NCBI GenBank assembly: GCA_902795965.1
Contig: CADBNI010000008.1
Coordinates: forward strand, 1-50,941
Length of the DNA stretch: 50,941 nt
Direction: 5' to 3'
DNA from: an uncultured bacterium
Lineage (GTDB): Bacteria > Cyanobacteriota > Vampirovibrionia > Gastranaerophilales > Gastranaerophilaceae
Below the pieces are notes generated by a model. That model had not been told where the DNA came from, made no database searches, and saw nothing but the letters and a program-made list of their open reading frames with translations. The translations under genes and the position numbers were made by a program. Below are positions 31,501-39,816 of the stretch, in pieces (position 1 is the first letter of the stretch; each line of letters opens with the position of its first letter).

Positions 31501-33591
31501 GAACAAACAGGCACACAAGGCGGAGCATCTAACGGTTTTAAAATGACCGACAGTTCTCAAACTTCAACGGCTGATAATGTTAAAAAATTGTCCGATAACG
31601 ATCAGCAGATTACTATGTTGAGCGGTGAGTTTAAAGTTCTCGGCAGCAAAATTAACAGAAACAGGACAAGAGTTGTAAGACTTCAAAAAGTTACCAAAGT
31701 AAATAACAAAAAATTTGAGAAAAAGAGCAAAATCAGACAAACCAAAATCAAAGAGGCTGAAAAGAAAGAACAGGATAAACAGAAAAAATTAGCAAAACAG
31801 TTGGGTATTGTCGGTGTTCAAGAAAATCTTTTCTCAATGACCGCATCCGTAGGTTCTATCATGATGATGAGCGTATGGCCCGCAACGGTTGCAGCAGGTA
31901 CGGTATTATTCAATATCGGTACTTACGGAGTTGCAACATGCGGTGTTACAAAATCAATTATCAATCTTGCAAACGGTAATGCAATGGGCGCATTGATGGG
32001 TCTTGGAACTGCTGCAATCAGTGTTGCAGGTGCAATGGTCGGTGCAGGCGGAGCCGCAAACAATGTTATGGGTGCGGTTAGCGCAGGCTTGTCTATTGTT
32101 GCATCTTCTGCCGAAATGGTTAACAACGTAAGAGCTATTCAAGGTAAAGAAGCAAACGGATTGATGAGCAAAATTTCCGTAGTTGCAGGTGCAGCTTCTG
32201 CTGTTACAAATATTGCTTCAGGATTAATGAAAACAAGAGTCACGGATCTTGCAACCAAATCCGTAAGCTATGCTGATAGTGCATTCAAATCCGCATCTTC
32301 TTTCGGCAAAGTTACTCAAATTGCAAGTGCGGTTGGTCAAACAATGTCCTCTGCAAGTCAAATTATGACGGAATTTAATCTTGCTGATGAAAATACCGCA
32401 CAAATGATTGGTACAATCGGCAGTGCAATAAGTACAATTTCAAGTGTTGCTCAGTTGGCTTCATCTAAAAAAAGCAATGAAGAAAATAAAGAAGGCTCAG
32501 ATAACAATTCCAATAAAGATAAAGCAAAAGTCGGTTCTACTGATGAAAACGGTAAAGTAAAATCTAAAGATGCCGACGGTACAATTCACTATGAAGACGG
32601 AACCGTTAAAAAACCCGATGGTACCGTTCAATACCCTGACGGCACTTCCAAAAAGAACGGTGTATATTATACAAAAGACGGTAAAGTAGATAAAGCAAGA
32701 AATAAATTGGCTGCAGCTAAAGCAAAAGCTGATAAAAAAGAACAGGATAAAAAACTTAAAGAACAACAAAAAGCCGAAAAAGCCCAAAAGAAAGCTGAAG
32801 AAAAACAGAAAAAAGCTGAAGCCAAACAACGCAAATCAAAAGCAGAACAAAATAAATCAACTCAACCCGATGAACAACCAAAACAGGCTAAAACGGATAA
32901 ACCGCTTGAAGAAATGTCATCGGAAGAACTCGTACAAACTACCCGTGAAGCTGATGCACAACAAAAGCAGGGCGGTATTGTCGGCGGTGAAAACGGCTTT
33001 GTATCAGGCACGGTAAATGTTACTAATGCCGATACCGTTCAAAACGCGGAAATGAGAAATGCGGTTGAACAATCTGCTCAAAGTACTCAACAGCTCGAAG
33101 CACTTGAAGCTAAAAATAATACCCAAGAACATCAAGAACTTTTGGCAAGTCAAGGTGAAGCCGAAGAACCGGGCAAAATCAAACCTGTTGAACTTGAAAA
33201 ACTCGGTTCAATCAGCGAAACACAAGAACAAATGAGAGAAAGACTTTTTGGACCTGAAGCGCAAGAAAAAATGAAAATTCAAATGGAAGAAATCGCTAAA
33301 AAGGTTCAAGAACAACAACTTGCCGAATACAAAGCGAATAAAGAATCAAATCGCAAAGATACTGTACACGATATTCTTAATGCCGGCGGTACTTTGTTGA
33401 CGGTTGTCGGTGCCGCATTACAGGGTGGTGAAGATGCTACCGATACTAAACAGAAAAAATTTGCAGGCAGCGGTAAAGAATACTTAAAAGGTTCACCTTA
33501 CAAAAATGCCGTTTCCTACCACGCAAACAACGATAACCGCCAAGATGACGAACAACATAAACGCCGTTTCAAAAGATTTGCAAGAGTATAA
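28561..33591 (+). CDS. Giant lineage-specific coiled-coil/membrane-helix protein
   Basis: This 1676-residue protein belongs to no family I recognise. Residues 1-190 look folded (FYYEVKGIQISYKEALRLYA; DPVWGKYSPEEIIQMENEG). Acidic and Lys-rich coiled coils and low-complexity stretches cover about 200-640. A hydrophobic patch at about 672-720 contains VGLEYLAAGMFVPPLRVLGM. A second very acidic region covers 740-1080. About 1088-1300 is a long Ala/Gly/Ser/Val-rich set of helices (MMMSVWPATVAAGTVLF; AAISVAGAMVGAGGAA) resembling pore-forming or phage tail tape-measure-like proteins. Near 1335-1375 are tandem DGTxxYxDGT units. The C-terminus is a coiled coil then basic (HKRRFKRFARV). There is no signal peptide. 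Its size suggests a structural or secreted surface role, possibly with the next gene. Its base composition matches its neighbours. Confidence 0.8.
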   Translation: MRINGLQNKFEMFQDFYYEVKGIQISYKEALRLYALMDRATKNSFLKYCADKVDYEIIYEKDECGNFLLDDNGDKIRHNAAPFVTTNAYNLKHDVKLEETGETKKVKRKEKQPDGSIKYVEKEVKCYTSNLTELNKHFIGTKSSIEAYAVRNGLKLDPVWGKYSPEEIIQMENEGVNIPQDIIDIAHSIIESSGANYEGGEDEEGTGETTTEKEPFLELVPKAQKHIEKCEEKREKIDDKIQDMLGETAKNKKSFLESRQSKLDELKEYEEKIREWRHLQDKINNGEELTDSEARKYAQITGMLQEKNHKSSDFTMDKNKIAMSLNDINILAVLGEKLADETIEIADTLADYTSEANYKSTRDTVTQEMGFLRAIVAMANGKAVAQEASKIGNETKEYTEQTSGSVNDIASVLGVESMLANPNSGECEATEETGEMKTAETQASEGTDAGAGNVPDTDNNAEDKNAAEQKNTTQEDDFIVNDENVLGLIKDAGEINNDLLNEVKTSAQNLKMSADDKDFAESAEKLVAKMVKEYKEEEARRQQEISTKEQEIKQAQEKIDELQGGKEAEELAEQFGVENNDEQTPENKKEIETNKQIIEQNTSAIEALKAEQAQDTETFKAAVAPQKSQIAKALPEEMEALENDTKYKDEIIPEDVEKLAFTGANGGTLFKMGKYRITVGLEYLAAGMFVPPLRVLGMWHIARGGISAAIGAEAQAAAKTPLPEVALKSVDASTANEEVAINGMNSIDAQISEITGEQTEAEKYESANADENDDANNEVTETTEEQTVEGSEGQPVVENNNESVTGGAAQISESDAKAVEETPADEDSKTVKNVKESEEKQKTSETNPEKAIENDDEIKKETKTSGKSAKSEKKQDMDTDKAQDTVDDIAADGEETGKDSEKVLKDTDKDEKQLEKETKKLMKQMKSDEKEIIRMTKESERAAKKQEELLVRYEELVAENEKIEAEEQQKQTTAPAGQSQEQTGTQGGASNGFKMTDSSQTSTADNVKKLSDNDQQITMLSGEFKVLGSKINRNRTRVVRLQKVTKVNNKKFEKKSKIRQTKIKEAEKKEQDKQKKLAKQLGIVGVQENLFSMTASVGSIMMMSVWPATVAAGTVLFNIGTYGVATCGVTKSIINLANGNAMGALMGLGTAAISVAGAMVGAGGAANNVMGAVSAGLSIVASSAEMVNNVRAIQGKEANGLMSKISVVAGAASAVTNIASGLMKTRVTDLATKSVSYADSAFKSASSFGKVTQIASAVGQTMSSASQIMTEFNLADENTAQMIGTIGSAISTISSVAQLASSKKSNEENKEGSDNNSNKDKAKVGSTDENGKVKSKDADGTIHYEDGTVKKPDGTVQYPDGTSKKNGVYYTKDGKVDKARNKLAAAKAKADKKEQDKKLKEQQKAEKAQKKAEEKQKKAEAKQRKSKAEQNKSTQPDEQPKQAKTDKPLEEMSSEELVQTTREADAQQKQGGIVGGENGFVSGTVNVTNADTVQNAEMRNAVEQSAQSTQQLEALEAKNNTQEHQELLASQGEAEEPGKIKPVELEKLGSISETQEQMRERLFGPEAQEKMKIQMEEIAKKVQEQQLAEYKANKESNRKDTVHDILNAGGTLLTVVGAALQGGEDATDTKQKKFAGSGKEYLKGSPYKNAVSYHANNDNRQDDEQHKRRFKRFARV

Positions 33592-33647
33592 TGTTAAGAT
33601 TTGTAAATAGTGCTAAAACCTTTGTAAACTAAGGGCTTTGGCCTGTT

Positions 33648-33684
33648 ATTGCATGGAAAATTCAGTTGTTTCATGCAATTTTTT
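33648..33684 (+). terminator. Rho-independent terminator after the giant gene
   Basis: ATTGCATG (33648-33655) pairs with CATGCAAT (33672-33679) and T residues follow. The next gene therefore has its own promoter. Confidence 0.8.
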
Positions 33685-33736
33685 ATAACAAAAAAACTTT
33701 ATATAAGTACGGGGAACAATTAAGGAGTAAATCGAA

Positions 33737-35248
33737 ATGACTTGGGGGAATTTGGGAATTTCATCTATGTACGGACCGGGTGTCTTGAATGATACTATCG
33801 TTCCCGGTTATGGCGTAACAAAATTTCCTGTTAATCTTACCGCATTTAATTATTTAAAAGACGGTACGACAAGAAATTTCGGCGAATCCACACAATATGT
33901 TCAATATGGTCAACCGATGATGACTGATTTGGAACGTTATCTTGCTTATAAATTTACCGATCCTAATCATATCAGTCAATGGAATCCGCTTTTGCTCGGT
34001 TTTGACTTGACACAAGGTACTACAAATCCGATTGCTCAGCAAATGGGTGTTCAAAACGCTTGGGAAATGGGTAACCAAATGAGAATTGAAGCTCAAATTC
34101 AATCTGATATTCAATCAGTTGCTCAGCTTTTGGGTTCAATGGAAAACAGCCTCACAAATATTCTCACAAATTATGATAAACAATTAACAAACAAACAAAA
34201 ATCAGATTTGAAAAAACTTGTTGAAACAATTCAAGCTAAAAAAGACGAAATCTTGAAACGTATGCAGGAAAAGAAACTTACTCAAGAAGACGTTGAAGCA
34301 ATTAAAGGTGAAGTCCTTCAGATTAAAGAAAATGTTTCAAAAGTCGCAGAAAGAATTACAAACGAAATTAAAGGCGAAAAAACAAATAACGATCAGGGTT
34401 CTCAAGGTTCACAAGGAACTTCAAACGAAAACTCCGGTGAAGTAGACACTAATACAGGCAAACCTTCCAATCTTTCAACTCCAAAAGAATCCGAATGTGA
34501 AGATGTTTGCAGCAAAATTTACAATTCGGTAGAAATCTTGGGTACAAATACTGATGATTTGGAAGCAGGTTTGCAGGAATTGAAACCTGACAACGTAATC
34601 GAAATCATTAAACACTGGGAAGATAACTATGGTAAACACACCGCTGACGGAAACAGTGGTTTCTTCGCAAGAATATTTGATGATATTGACGACAGCCTTC
34701 AAACAAAATATATTCAAAACTATATGCTGCCCGCTCTTGTTGGACGTGCAGAAGCATTGGGTATCTATGACGAAATCAAACAAAATGTAGCTAATATTAA
34801 CAAAGGTTTGTCACGTACGACATTCTTAGGATTGATAGGATGGCAGGCCGATCATCAGTTGGCAAACGATTTGATGGCAATTTATGACAAAATTGTTGCA
34901 AAAGAAGCAGCCAATGCTGCAGGTGCTAAAAAGACCGAAGCAACCGACAAAAAAGATGATGCTAAAAAAGTAAACGAAAGAAAAGCCGAAGTAGTTGCGG
35001 AAAAAACTCAGGAATTTCAAAACGAATTGAGAAAAAATCTTGAGTTAGGTAAAGAATTACCCGAATTAACTCCGTCTTTCTCGGTAGAAACAGATGAAAA
35101 AGGTGAATTTGCGGGATATAAAGTAACAATCGCAGGTTATCCGGTACCTTTCAAAGGGTTGACATACGCTGAAATAATCAAAAAATTGGAAGACTACGGT
35201 CTTGATCCTAAAGAATGTTTGATTAAACAAGCAGCGACAAAAGCATAA
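33737..35248 (+). CDS. Lineage-specific 503-residue protein next to the giant gene
   Basis: No family is recognised. Residues 1-115 are Gly/Tyr/Pro-rich, with MYGPGVLNDTIVPGYGVTKF and FTDPNHISQWNPLLLGFDLT. A long coiled coil follows (about 117-212), then a Ser/Gln/Asn linker with QGSQGSQG (about 213-250). A folded helical domain (about 250-385) holds two Cys (ECEDVCSK) and FDDIDDSLQTKYIQNYMLPA. An Ala/Lys linker and a C-terminal domain (about 430-503) end the protein. AAGGAG precedes the ATG. The modular layout (head, coiled coil, linker, head) fits a structural or scaffold protein. It lies 146 bp downstream of the giant gene and is probably functionally linked to it. Confidence 0.8.
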   Translation: MTWGNLGISSMYGPGVLNDTIVPGYGVTKFPVNLTAFNYLKDGTTRNFGESTQYVQYGQPMMTDLERYLAYKFTDPNHISQWNPLLLGFDLTQGTTNPIAQQMGVQNAWEMGNQMRIEAQIQSDIQSVAQLLGSMENSLTNILTNYDKQLTNKQKSDLKKLVETIQAKKDEILKRMQEKKLTQEDVEAIKGEVLQIKENVSKVAERITNEIKGEKTNNDQGSQGSQGTSNENSGEVDTNTGKPSNLSTPKESECEDVCSKIYNSVEILGTNTDDLEAGLQELKPDNVIEIIKHWEDNYGKHTADGNSGFFARIFDDIDDSLQTKYIQNYMLPALVGRAEALGIYDEIKQNVANINKGLSRTTFLGLIGWQADHQLANDLMAIYDKIVAKEAANAAGAKKTEATDKKDDAKKVNERKAEVVAEKTQEFQNELRKNLELGKELPELTPSFSVETDEKGEFAGYKVTIAGYPVPFKGLTYAEIIKKLEDYGLDPKECLIKQAATKA

Positions 35249-35293
35249 TGTAATGATTCCTCATATTTGGTAAAATGTAGGTTAGTAGTAGTA

Positions 35294-35327
35294 AAAAGAC
35301 CATGAATTTTTCATGGTCATTTTTTTA
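35294..35327. terminator. Bidirectional terminator
   Basis: GACCATGA (35298-35305) and TCATGGTC (35311-35318) form a perfect stem flanked by A and T runs. It serves the 33737 gene on the plus strand and ispD on the minus strand; the ispD stop codon lies in the T run. Confidence 0.88.
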
Positions 35328-35978
35328 TTTTAAATAAATTTTTGCAATATCAAGGTCGTTTTGGGTTGTGATTTTGATATTTTTGTAGCTTCCGTTAAGG
35401 ATATAAACATCAATTCCTTGTGCCTCAAGCATTCCCGCATCATCCGTAAAATTTTGTCCGAAAAGTTTTTTATGTGCATTTAAAATCATTTCATACTCAA
35501 ATGCCTGTGGGGTTTGAGTATTATACAACTTTGAACGGTCAATCGTGCGAATAATTTTGCCGTCAACAACTTCTTTTATCGTGTCGATTGTTTTTGTCGC
35601 AACGGTTAGAGCTTTTTTATCCTTAACCATTTCTATTGTTTGATTGATTAAATCGGTTGATATCATTGGTCTTGCACCGTCATGGATTAAAATGTAATCG
35701 CAGTTTTCTGCCTGTAATCCTTTGAAAACAGACTCCTGACGGGTAGCTCCGCCTTCAATTATTTTTATATTTTTATAATCGGCAAATATTTTTTTCAATT
35801 CTTCCATTATTGAAATGTTTGCGCAAATTATTATGTTGTCAACATTTGAGGCGTTAAATGCATCAACGGTGTATTTTATAACTTCTTTTCCGTTGATTTT
35901 TTCAAGAAGTTTGTTAGTGTTTCCGAAACGCGAAGATGTTCCGCCAGCGGGGATTATGGCATTTATTTTATAATTCAT
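35325..35978 (-). CDS. ispD: 2-C-methyl-D-erythritol 4-phosphate cytidylyltransferase
   Basis: Third step of MEP isoprenoid synthesis: CTP + MEP to CDP-ME. The 217-residue protein has IIPAGGTSSRFG, NKLLEKINGKEVI, GGATRQESVFKGL, ILIHDGARPMIST, TIKEVV, and NTQTPQAFEYEMI, and ends with the KITTQNDLDIAK block. It is the last gene of the operon and overlaps thiL by 4 nt. Confidence 0.97.
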   Translation of the reverse strand: MNYKINAIIPAGGTSSRFGNTNKLLEKINGKEVIKYTVDAFNASNVDNIIICANISIMEELKKIFADYKNIKIIEGGATRQESVFKGLQAENCDYILIHDGARPMISTDLINQTIEMVKDKKALTVATKTIDTIKEVVDGKIIRTIDRSKLYNTQTPQAFEYEMILNAHKKLFGQNFTDDAGMLEAQGIDVYILNGSYKNIKITTQNDLDIAKIYLK

Positions 35979-36868
35979 TTTTTCTCCTCAAAATGGTTGT
36001 ATATTTTTTTGTCAATATCATTTATTTCTTTTCCGTCAATTATGAGTTTGAAACCGTTATTTGTGACTTTTCCGATAATTGTGTAATCTGAAATTTTCGA
36101 TAAAATTTCTTCGGGTACGACTGCGACAAGCTGATAATCTTCTCCGCCATACAAAACGGTTTCCAAATCGACCGAAGGGTCGTGCGGAATTTTTGAAGTT
36201 TTGACGGAAATCGTTACATCACTTGATTTTGCAATTTGTATTAAAGCATCTGCCAAACCGTCTGAGGTATCCATCATTGCATAATCACAATTTATGTTTT
36301 CGGCAATTTCTTTTGAAAATTTTAATTGCGGAAGCGGCGTGAGATGTGCATCAGTAAATTTATTCCTGTCTTTTTCACCTTTCAAAAGAAGTTTTAAGCC
36401 TTGCGCACTGTTTCCGTGTTCGCCCGAAACAATTACTGTATAACCTTTTTTAGCATTACTTCTTGATGAAATTTTTCTTTTTGTGCAATTTCCTATTGCG
36501 CATACGGAAATATAAATTTTGTCGCTCCCCGTAATATCTCCTCCGACAATTTTTGCATTTTGTGCGGCATCTTTTGCCCCTTCATAAAAATTTTTTACAA
36601 AATTTTCATTAACATAATTTGGCAAAGATAAGGAAATTGTGAGATATTCGGGTTCAGCTCCGGAGGCGCAAATATCGCTGATATTGACAGCAACGGATTT
36701 GAAACCTAATTGATAAGGCGTAATAAAATCAAGTGAAAAATGAACACCTTCCACAAGACTGTCCTGAGTCACAACGATACCCAAATCCTTTAAATAAGCA
36801 CAGTCATCTCCTATGTATTCGGAATTAACCGTTGATTTTATTAGCGTTATCAGTTCTTTTTCATTCAT
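35975..36868 (-). CDS. thiL: Thiamine-monophosphate kinase
   Basis: ATP + thiamine monophosphate to thiamine diphosphate. The 297-residue protein has the Mg/ATP-binding YIGDDCAYL and VVTQDSLVEGVHF, then SVAVNISDICASGAEPEYL, GGDITGSDK, GENGNSAQGLK-like GEHGNSAQGLKLL, and MMDTSDGLADAL and LYGGEDYQLV. It overlaps the neighbours on both sides by 1-4 nt. Confidence 0.96.
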   Translation of the reverse strand: MNEKELITLIKSTVNSEYIGDDCAYLKDLGIVVTQDSLVEGVHFSLDFITPYQLGFKSVAVNISDICASGAEPEYLTISLSLPNYVNENFVKNFYEGAKDAAQNAKIVGGDITGSDKIYISVCAIGNCTKRKISSRSNAKKGYTVIVSGEHGNSAQGLKLLLKGEKDRNKFTDAHLTPLPQLKFSKEIAENINCDYAMMDTSDGLADALIQIAKSSDVTISVKTSKIPHDPSVDLETVLYGGEDYQLVAVVPEEILSKISDYTIIGKVTNNGFKLIIDGKEINDIDKKIYNHFEEKK

Positions 36869-38757
36869 CAGGTATCAATGTCGATTAGTGTAATAAATTC
36901 TTGCACAAGTGCTGAGTTCCATTTTTTACCCGCATCACGTTTTATGACATCAATGGCTTGTTTCGGAGTAAGTTCCGCTCTGTATGTTCTTGGTTCGGTC
37001 AAAGCGTAGTATGCATCTACGATAAGAACAATTTGTGAAGTCATTGGAATTTCTTCTCGAGCAATGTGTGCGGGATATCCCGTTCCGTCCCAATTTTCGT
37101 GGTGATGTTCAATGATTGGAATAACATCTTGTATTGCGCTTATCGGTTTTAAAATTTCTCTTGCCGCTATAATCGGGTGGGTTTTTATACGATTTTTTTC
37201 ATCTTCCGTAAGCGGAGTTGTTTTTTGTAAAAGTTCTTGCGGAAGCATAAGGTTTCCAATATCGTACAAAAGCATTGCGATTCTCAAGTTGTCGATTTCT
37301 TCTTTTGGAAGATCAAAACGTTTTGCAAGGCTTACCGCAAGCAGGACTTTTGATTTCATAACACCGTTATGATGTAGCGGGTTGTAAGTTTGGGTTAACA
37401 TATCCGCTACCATATAAAGAGCGTCTTTTGAGCCGTCATCAGCGTTCAATATTTGTCTTAATTCATCTGCGGTATTTTGATTAATCGGAATATTATGTTT
37501 TGAAAGTATGTCAAAGAAAGTGTTAACGGCGATTTCCTGCCAGCTTGTTTCGTTAATCGGTTTTGCAAGCGTAACTTGGTTTCTGCCGTTTCGTTTTGAC
37601 TGGTACATAGCTTGATCCGTTAGTTCAAGAATATCTTCTATGCTGTCGGAATGTTCCAAAAATGTTGCTACTCCTATACTTGCGGTTACGTGATCTATTG
37701 TATCCAATTTTACGGATTCAAGGGCTTTTCTGATTCTTTCCGCCGCAATCATTGCACCTTTTGAATCTACTGCCGGAAGTATCACGTTAAATTCTTCACC
37801 GCCCATTCTTGCTGCCGTATCAATAGAACGAGCATTTTTTTTCAGAACATCCGCAACCGTTTTTATTGCCAAATCTCCGAATGCGTGACCGTATTGATCG
37901 TTAATTTGTTTCAAATGATCCAAATCAAGTCCGATTATACTGAAAGGTTGTCGCTGACGAACAGCACGCGTAACTTCTTTTTTCAGATATTCTTCAAAAT
38001 ATCTTCTGTTATAAAGTCCCGTCAGACCGTCAGTAACGGCTTGAGCTTTTACTTCTTCAAACAGTCCTGCGATTGTGATTGCCATTTCTATTTGCTGAGC
38101 AAAGATTGTTAAAAAGTCTGTTTCTCCTTCTGTAAGTTCATCTCTTGATGAAAATACGTTGAACCAGCCGAAATGATTGTTTCTTGTAAAAAGAGGAACA
38201 TTTATAATTGAACGGCTCGGACTTCCGTCAACAATTTCTTTTATTATTTCGTCGGAAACATCAGGAACAACCGATTTTAATGTCCCTCCGATATCCAATG
38301 TTAATTCTATATTTTTTGACTGAGCCGTTCTTGCGTAAACGCTTTGGGTGTTAAAAGCCAATTTTCTGGCAGTGAGAGGAATTTTTATGAGATTTTCTAC
38401 ACGTTTAATCGAAACATCGTTTGATTGTGCCAAAACCGTCATATATATTCCGTTTTCGTCCTCACATCTTTTGATAATGTTGCAATGAAGATATCCCAAC
38501 TCTCCCTGAATACTGTTTACAATGGTTTCAAGTACGCTTTGCAAAGGGCGTGAAGCGTTCATCATATCCCAAATATGCTGTAATGTAAGCATTCTTTTGT
38601 TTGCAATATTCAGTTCTTTTGTACGTTCTTCAATTTCTTTTTCAAGCTGGAGGTTACGCTCATATATTTCGAGATAATCTTGTTTTTCCGCATATATTGA
38701 GCTTTCCACTTCGGAAACTTTTTTATAAATATCTTTTATGTTTTTAAATAAACCCAT
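36868..38757 (-). CDS. GAF-GGDEF-HD-GYP signalling protein with degenerate HD pair
   Basis: Cyclic di-GMP signalling protein of about 629 residues. Coiled coil (about 20-60), GAF-like sensor (about 75-235), diguanylate cyclase (about 245-405) with DLDHLKQINDQYGHAFGD and the signature GGEEF near 318, then an HD-GYP domain (about 430-629) with HHHENWDGTGYP near 551. The usual HDxGK metal motif reads LLYDIGN (near 497): His is Tyr and Lys is Asn, so phosphodiesterase activity is doubtful and the domain may only bind or sense. The start is ATG 38757, since TATAAT lies 6 nt upstream; a GTG at 38772 in frame has no binding site. It lies in the ispD operon after the GT9 gene. Confidence 0.9.
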   Translation of the reverse strand: MGLFKNIKDIYKKVSEVESSIYAEKQDYLEIYERNLQLEKEIEERTKELNIANKRMLTLQHIWDMMNASRPLQSVLETIVNSIQGELGYLHCNIIKRCEDENGIYMTVLAQSNDVSIKRVENLIKIPLTARKLAFNTQSVYARTAQSKNIELTLDIGGTLKSVVPDVSDEIIKEIVDGSPSRSIINVPLFTRNNHFGWFNVFSSRDELTEGETDFLTIFAQQIEMAITIAGLFEEVKAQAVTDGLTGLYNRRYFEEYLKKEVTRAVRQRQPFSIIGLDLDHLKQINDQYGHAFGDLAIKTVADVLKKNARSIDTAARMGGEEFNVILPAVDSKGAMIAAERIRKALESVKLDTIDHVTASIGVATFLEHSDSIEDILELTDQAMYQSKRNGRNQVTLAKPINETSWQEIAVNTFFDILSKHNIPINQNTADELRQILNADDGSKDALYMVADMLTQTYNPLHHNGVMKSKVLLAVSLAKRFDLPKEEIDNLRIAMLLYDIGNLMLPQELLQKTTPLTEDEKNRIKTHPIIAAREILKPISAIQDVIPIIEHHHENWDGTGYPAHIAREEIPMTSQIVLIVDAYYALTEPRTYRAELTPKQAIDVIKRDAGKKWNSALVQEFITLIDIDT

Positions 38758-38763
38758 GCCTTT

Positions 38764-38769
38764 ATTATA
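38764..38769 (-). promoter_or_regulatory. -10 box of the GGDEF gene, leaderless geometry
   Basis: Minus-strand TATAAT, 6 nt (AAAGGC), ATG at 38757-38755. It sits between the GT9 stop and the GGDEF start, so an internal operon promoter is likely. Confidence 0.55.
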
Positions 38770-38775
38770 CACAAT

Positions 38776-39816
38776 CTAATCGTTTTGTAACACCTTATTT
38801 ACAATATTTATTATTTCATCAGGTTCCGGAGTGTTTGTACAGACATCTTGATTTTCTTCAAGCGGACATTTTTTCATATAGCAGGGACTGCATTTTGCAC
38901 TGCTTTTCGGCGAAAAATATTTTTCATTATTTCCGAAAGGTCCGAACAGATTTGACGGAGTGCAGCAAAAAATTGAGATTACCGCGGGTTTTCCCGTCGC
39001 TCTTGCAAGGTGCGCACTCCCTGAATCGGGAGCTATAACCAATTTTGCGCGGGAAAAAATTTCTATCAAATCTTTTATTTCGGTTTTGCCTGCAAGATTT
39101 ATAAAATTATCTCCGCCGATGTATGAGATAAGTTCTTTGTCGCGCTCGTTGCCTGTAAACACAAGTGAGCATTTATCTTTTATTGAATTGATGACTTTTA
39201 TCCAGTTATCTTTGTTCCAATGTTTTGCGCGCCAGGTCGTTGCGGGTGCAATTACAACCGTTGGTTTTGATTTGTCGAGATTTTTCAAAAGCTCGTCAAC
39301 CTTTTCCACCGTTTCTTTTTTTGAAGGCGGAAGGGTGTATTTGACTTCGTCCGCTCCGTCTAAATTCAAATATTTTGCGTAATACAGATATTTAAATACG
39401 ATATTTTTTTCACCGTCTTTGAATGGAATTGTAAATCTTTCGTTTCCGCCGTATTGTGCGCCTTCCACCCCGTCCGTACGAACGATTCGCCTTTTAGCTT
39501 TGCAAAACGGCATAAACATGAAACTTTTAAACATCATTTGAGTATCTATTGCAATATCAAAGTTTTCTTTTCTTATTTGTCTTATGATTTTCAGATATTC
39601 AATAATATTTTTGAAAGAAAATCCGCGATTTTGCCATTTGTAAAGCGGTACGAATATAGTATTGTCAACGCAAGGATTATCTTTTATTACGTCAATACCT
39701 TTTTCCGTAACAAGCCATGTAACTTCAAACCCGTTCTTTTTTAAAACGTTTGCAAGCGGAATATTGAAAATTATGTCCCCCAAAGATGACATTCTTACTA
39801 AAAGTATTTTTTTCAT
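38776..39816 (-). CDS. Glycosyltransferase family 9 (heptosyltransferase-like)
   Basis: The 346-residue protein resembles WaaC/WaaF/WaaQ-type heptosyltransferases that build the lipopolysaccharide core. It has the start MKKILLVRMSSLGDIIFNIP, ATTWRAKHWNKDNW, VFTGNERDKELI, FINLAGKTEIKDLIEIF and the donor-binding VIAPDSGSAHLARATGKPAV. The C-terminus has a CSPCYMKKCPLEENQDVC cysteine cluster common in the family. It overlaps the ROK gene by 4 nt. An LPS-like outer envelope is implied. Confidence 0.92.
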   Translation of the reverse strand: MKKILLVRMSSLGDIIFNIPLANVLKKNGFEVTWLVTEKGIDVIKDNPCVDNTIFVPLYKWQNRGFSFKNIIEYLKIIRQIRKENFDIAIDTQMMFKSFMFMPFCKAKRRIVRTDGVEGAQYGGNERFTIPFKDGEKNIVFKYLYYAKYLNLDGADEVKYTLPPSKKETVEKVDELLKNLDKSKPTVVIAPATTWRAKHWNKDNWIKVINSIKDKCSLVFTGNERDKELISYIGGDNFINLAGKTEIKDLIEIFSRAKLVIAPDSGSAHLARATGKPAVISIFCCTPSNLFGPFGNNEKYFSPKSSAKCSPCYMKKCPLEENQDVCTNTPEPDEIINIVNKVLQND

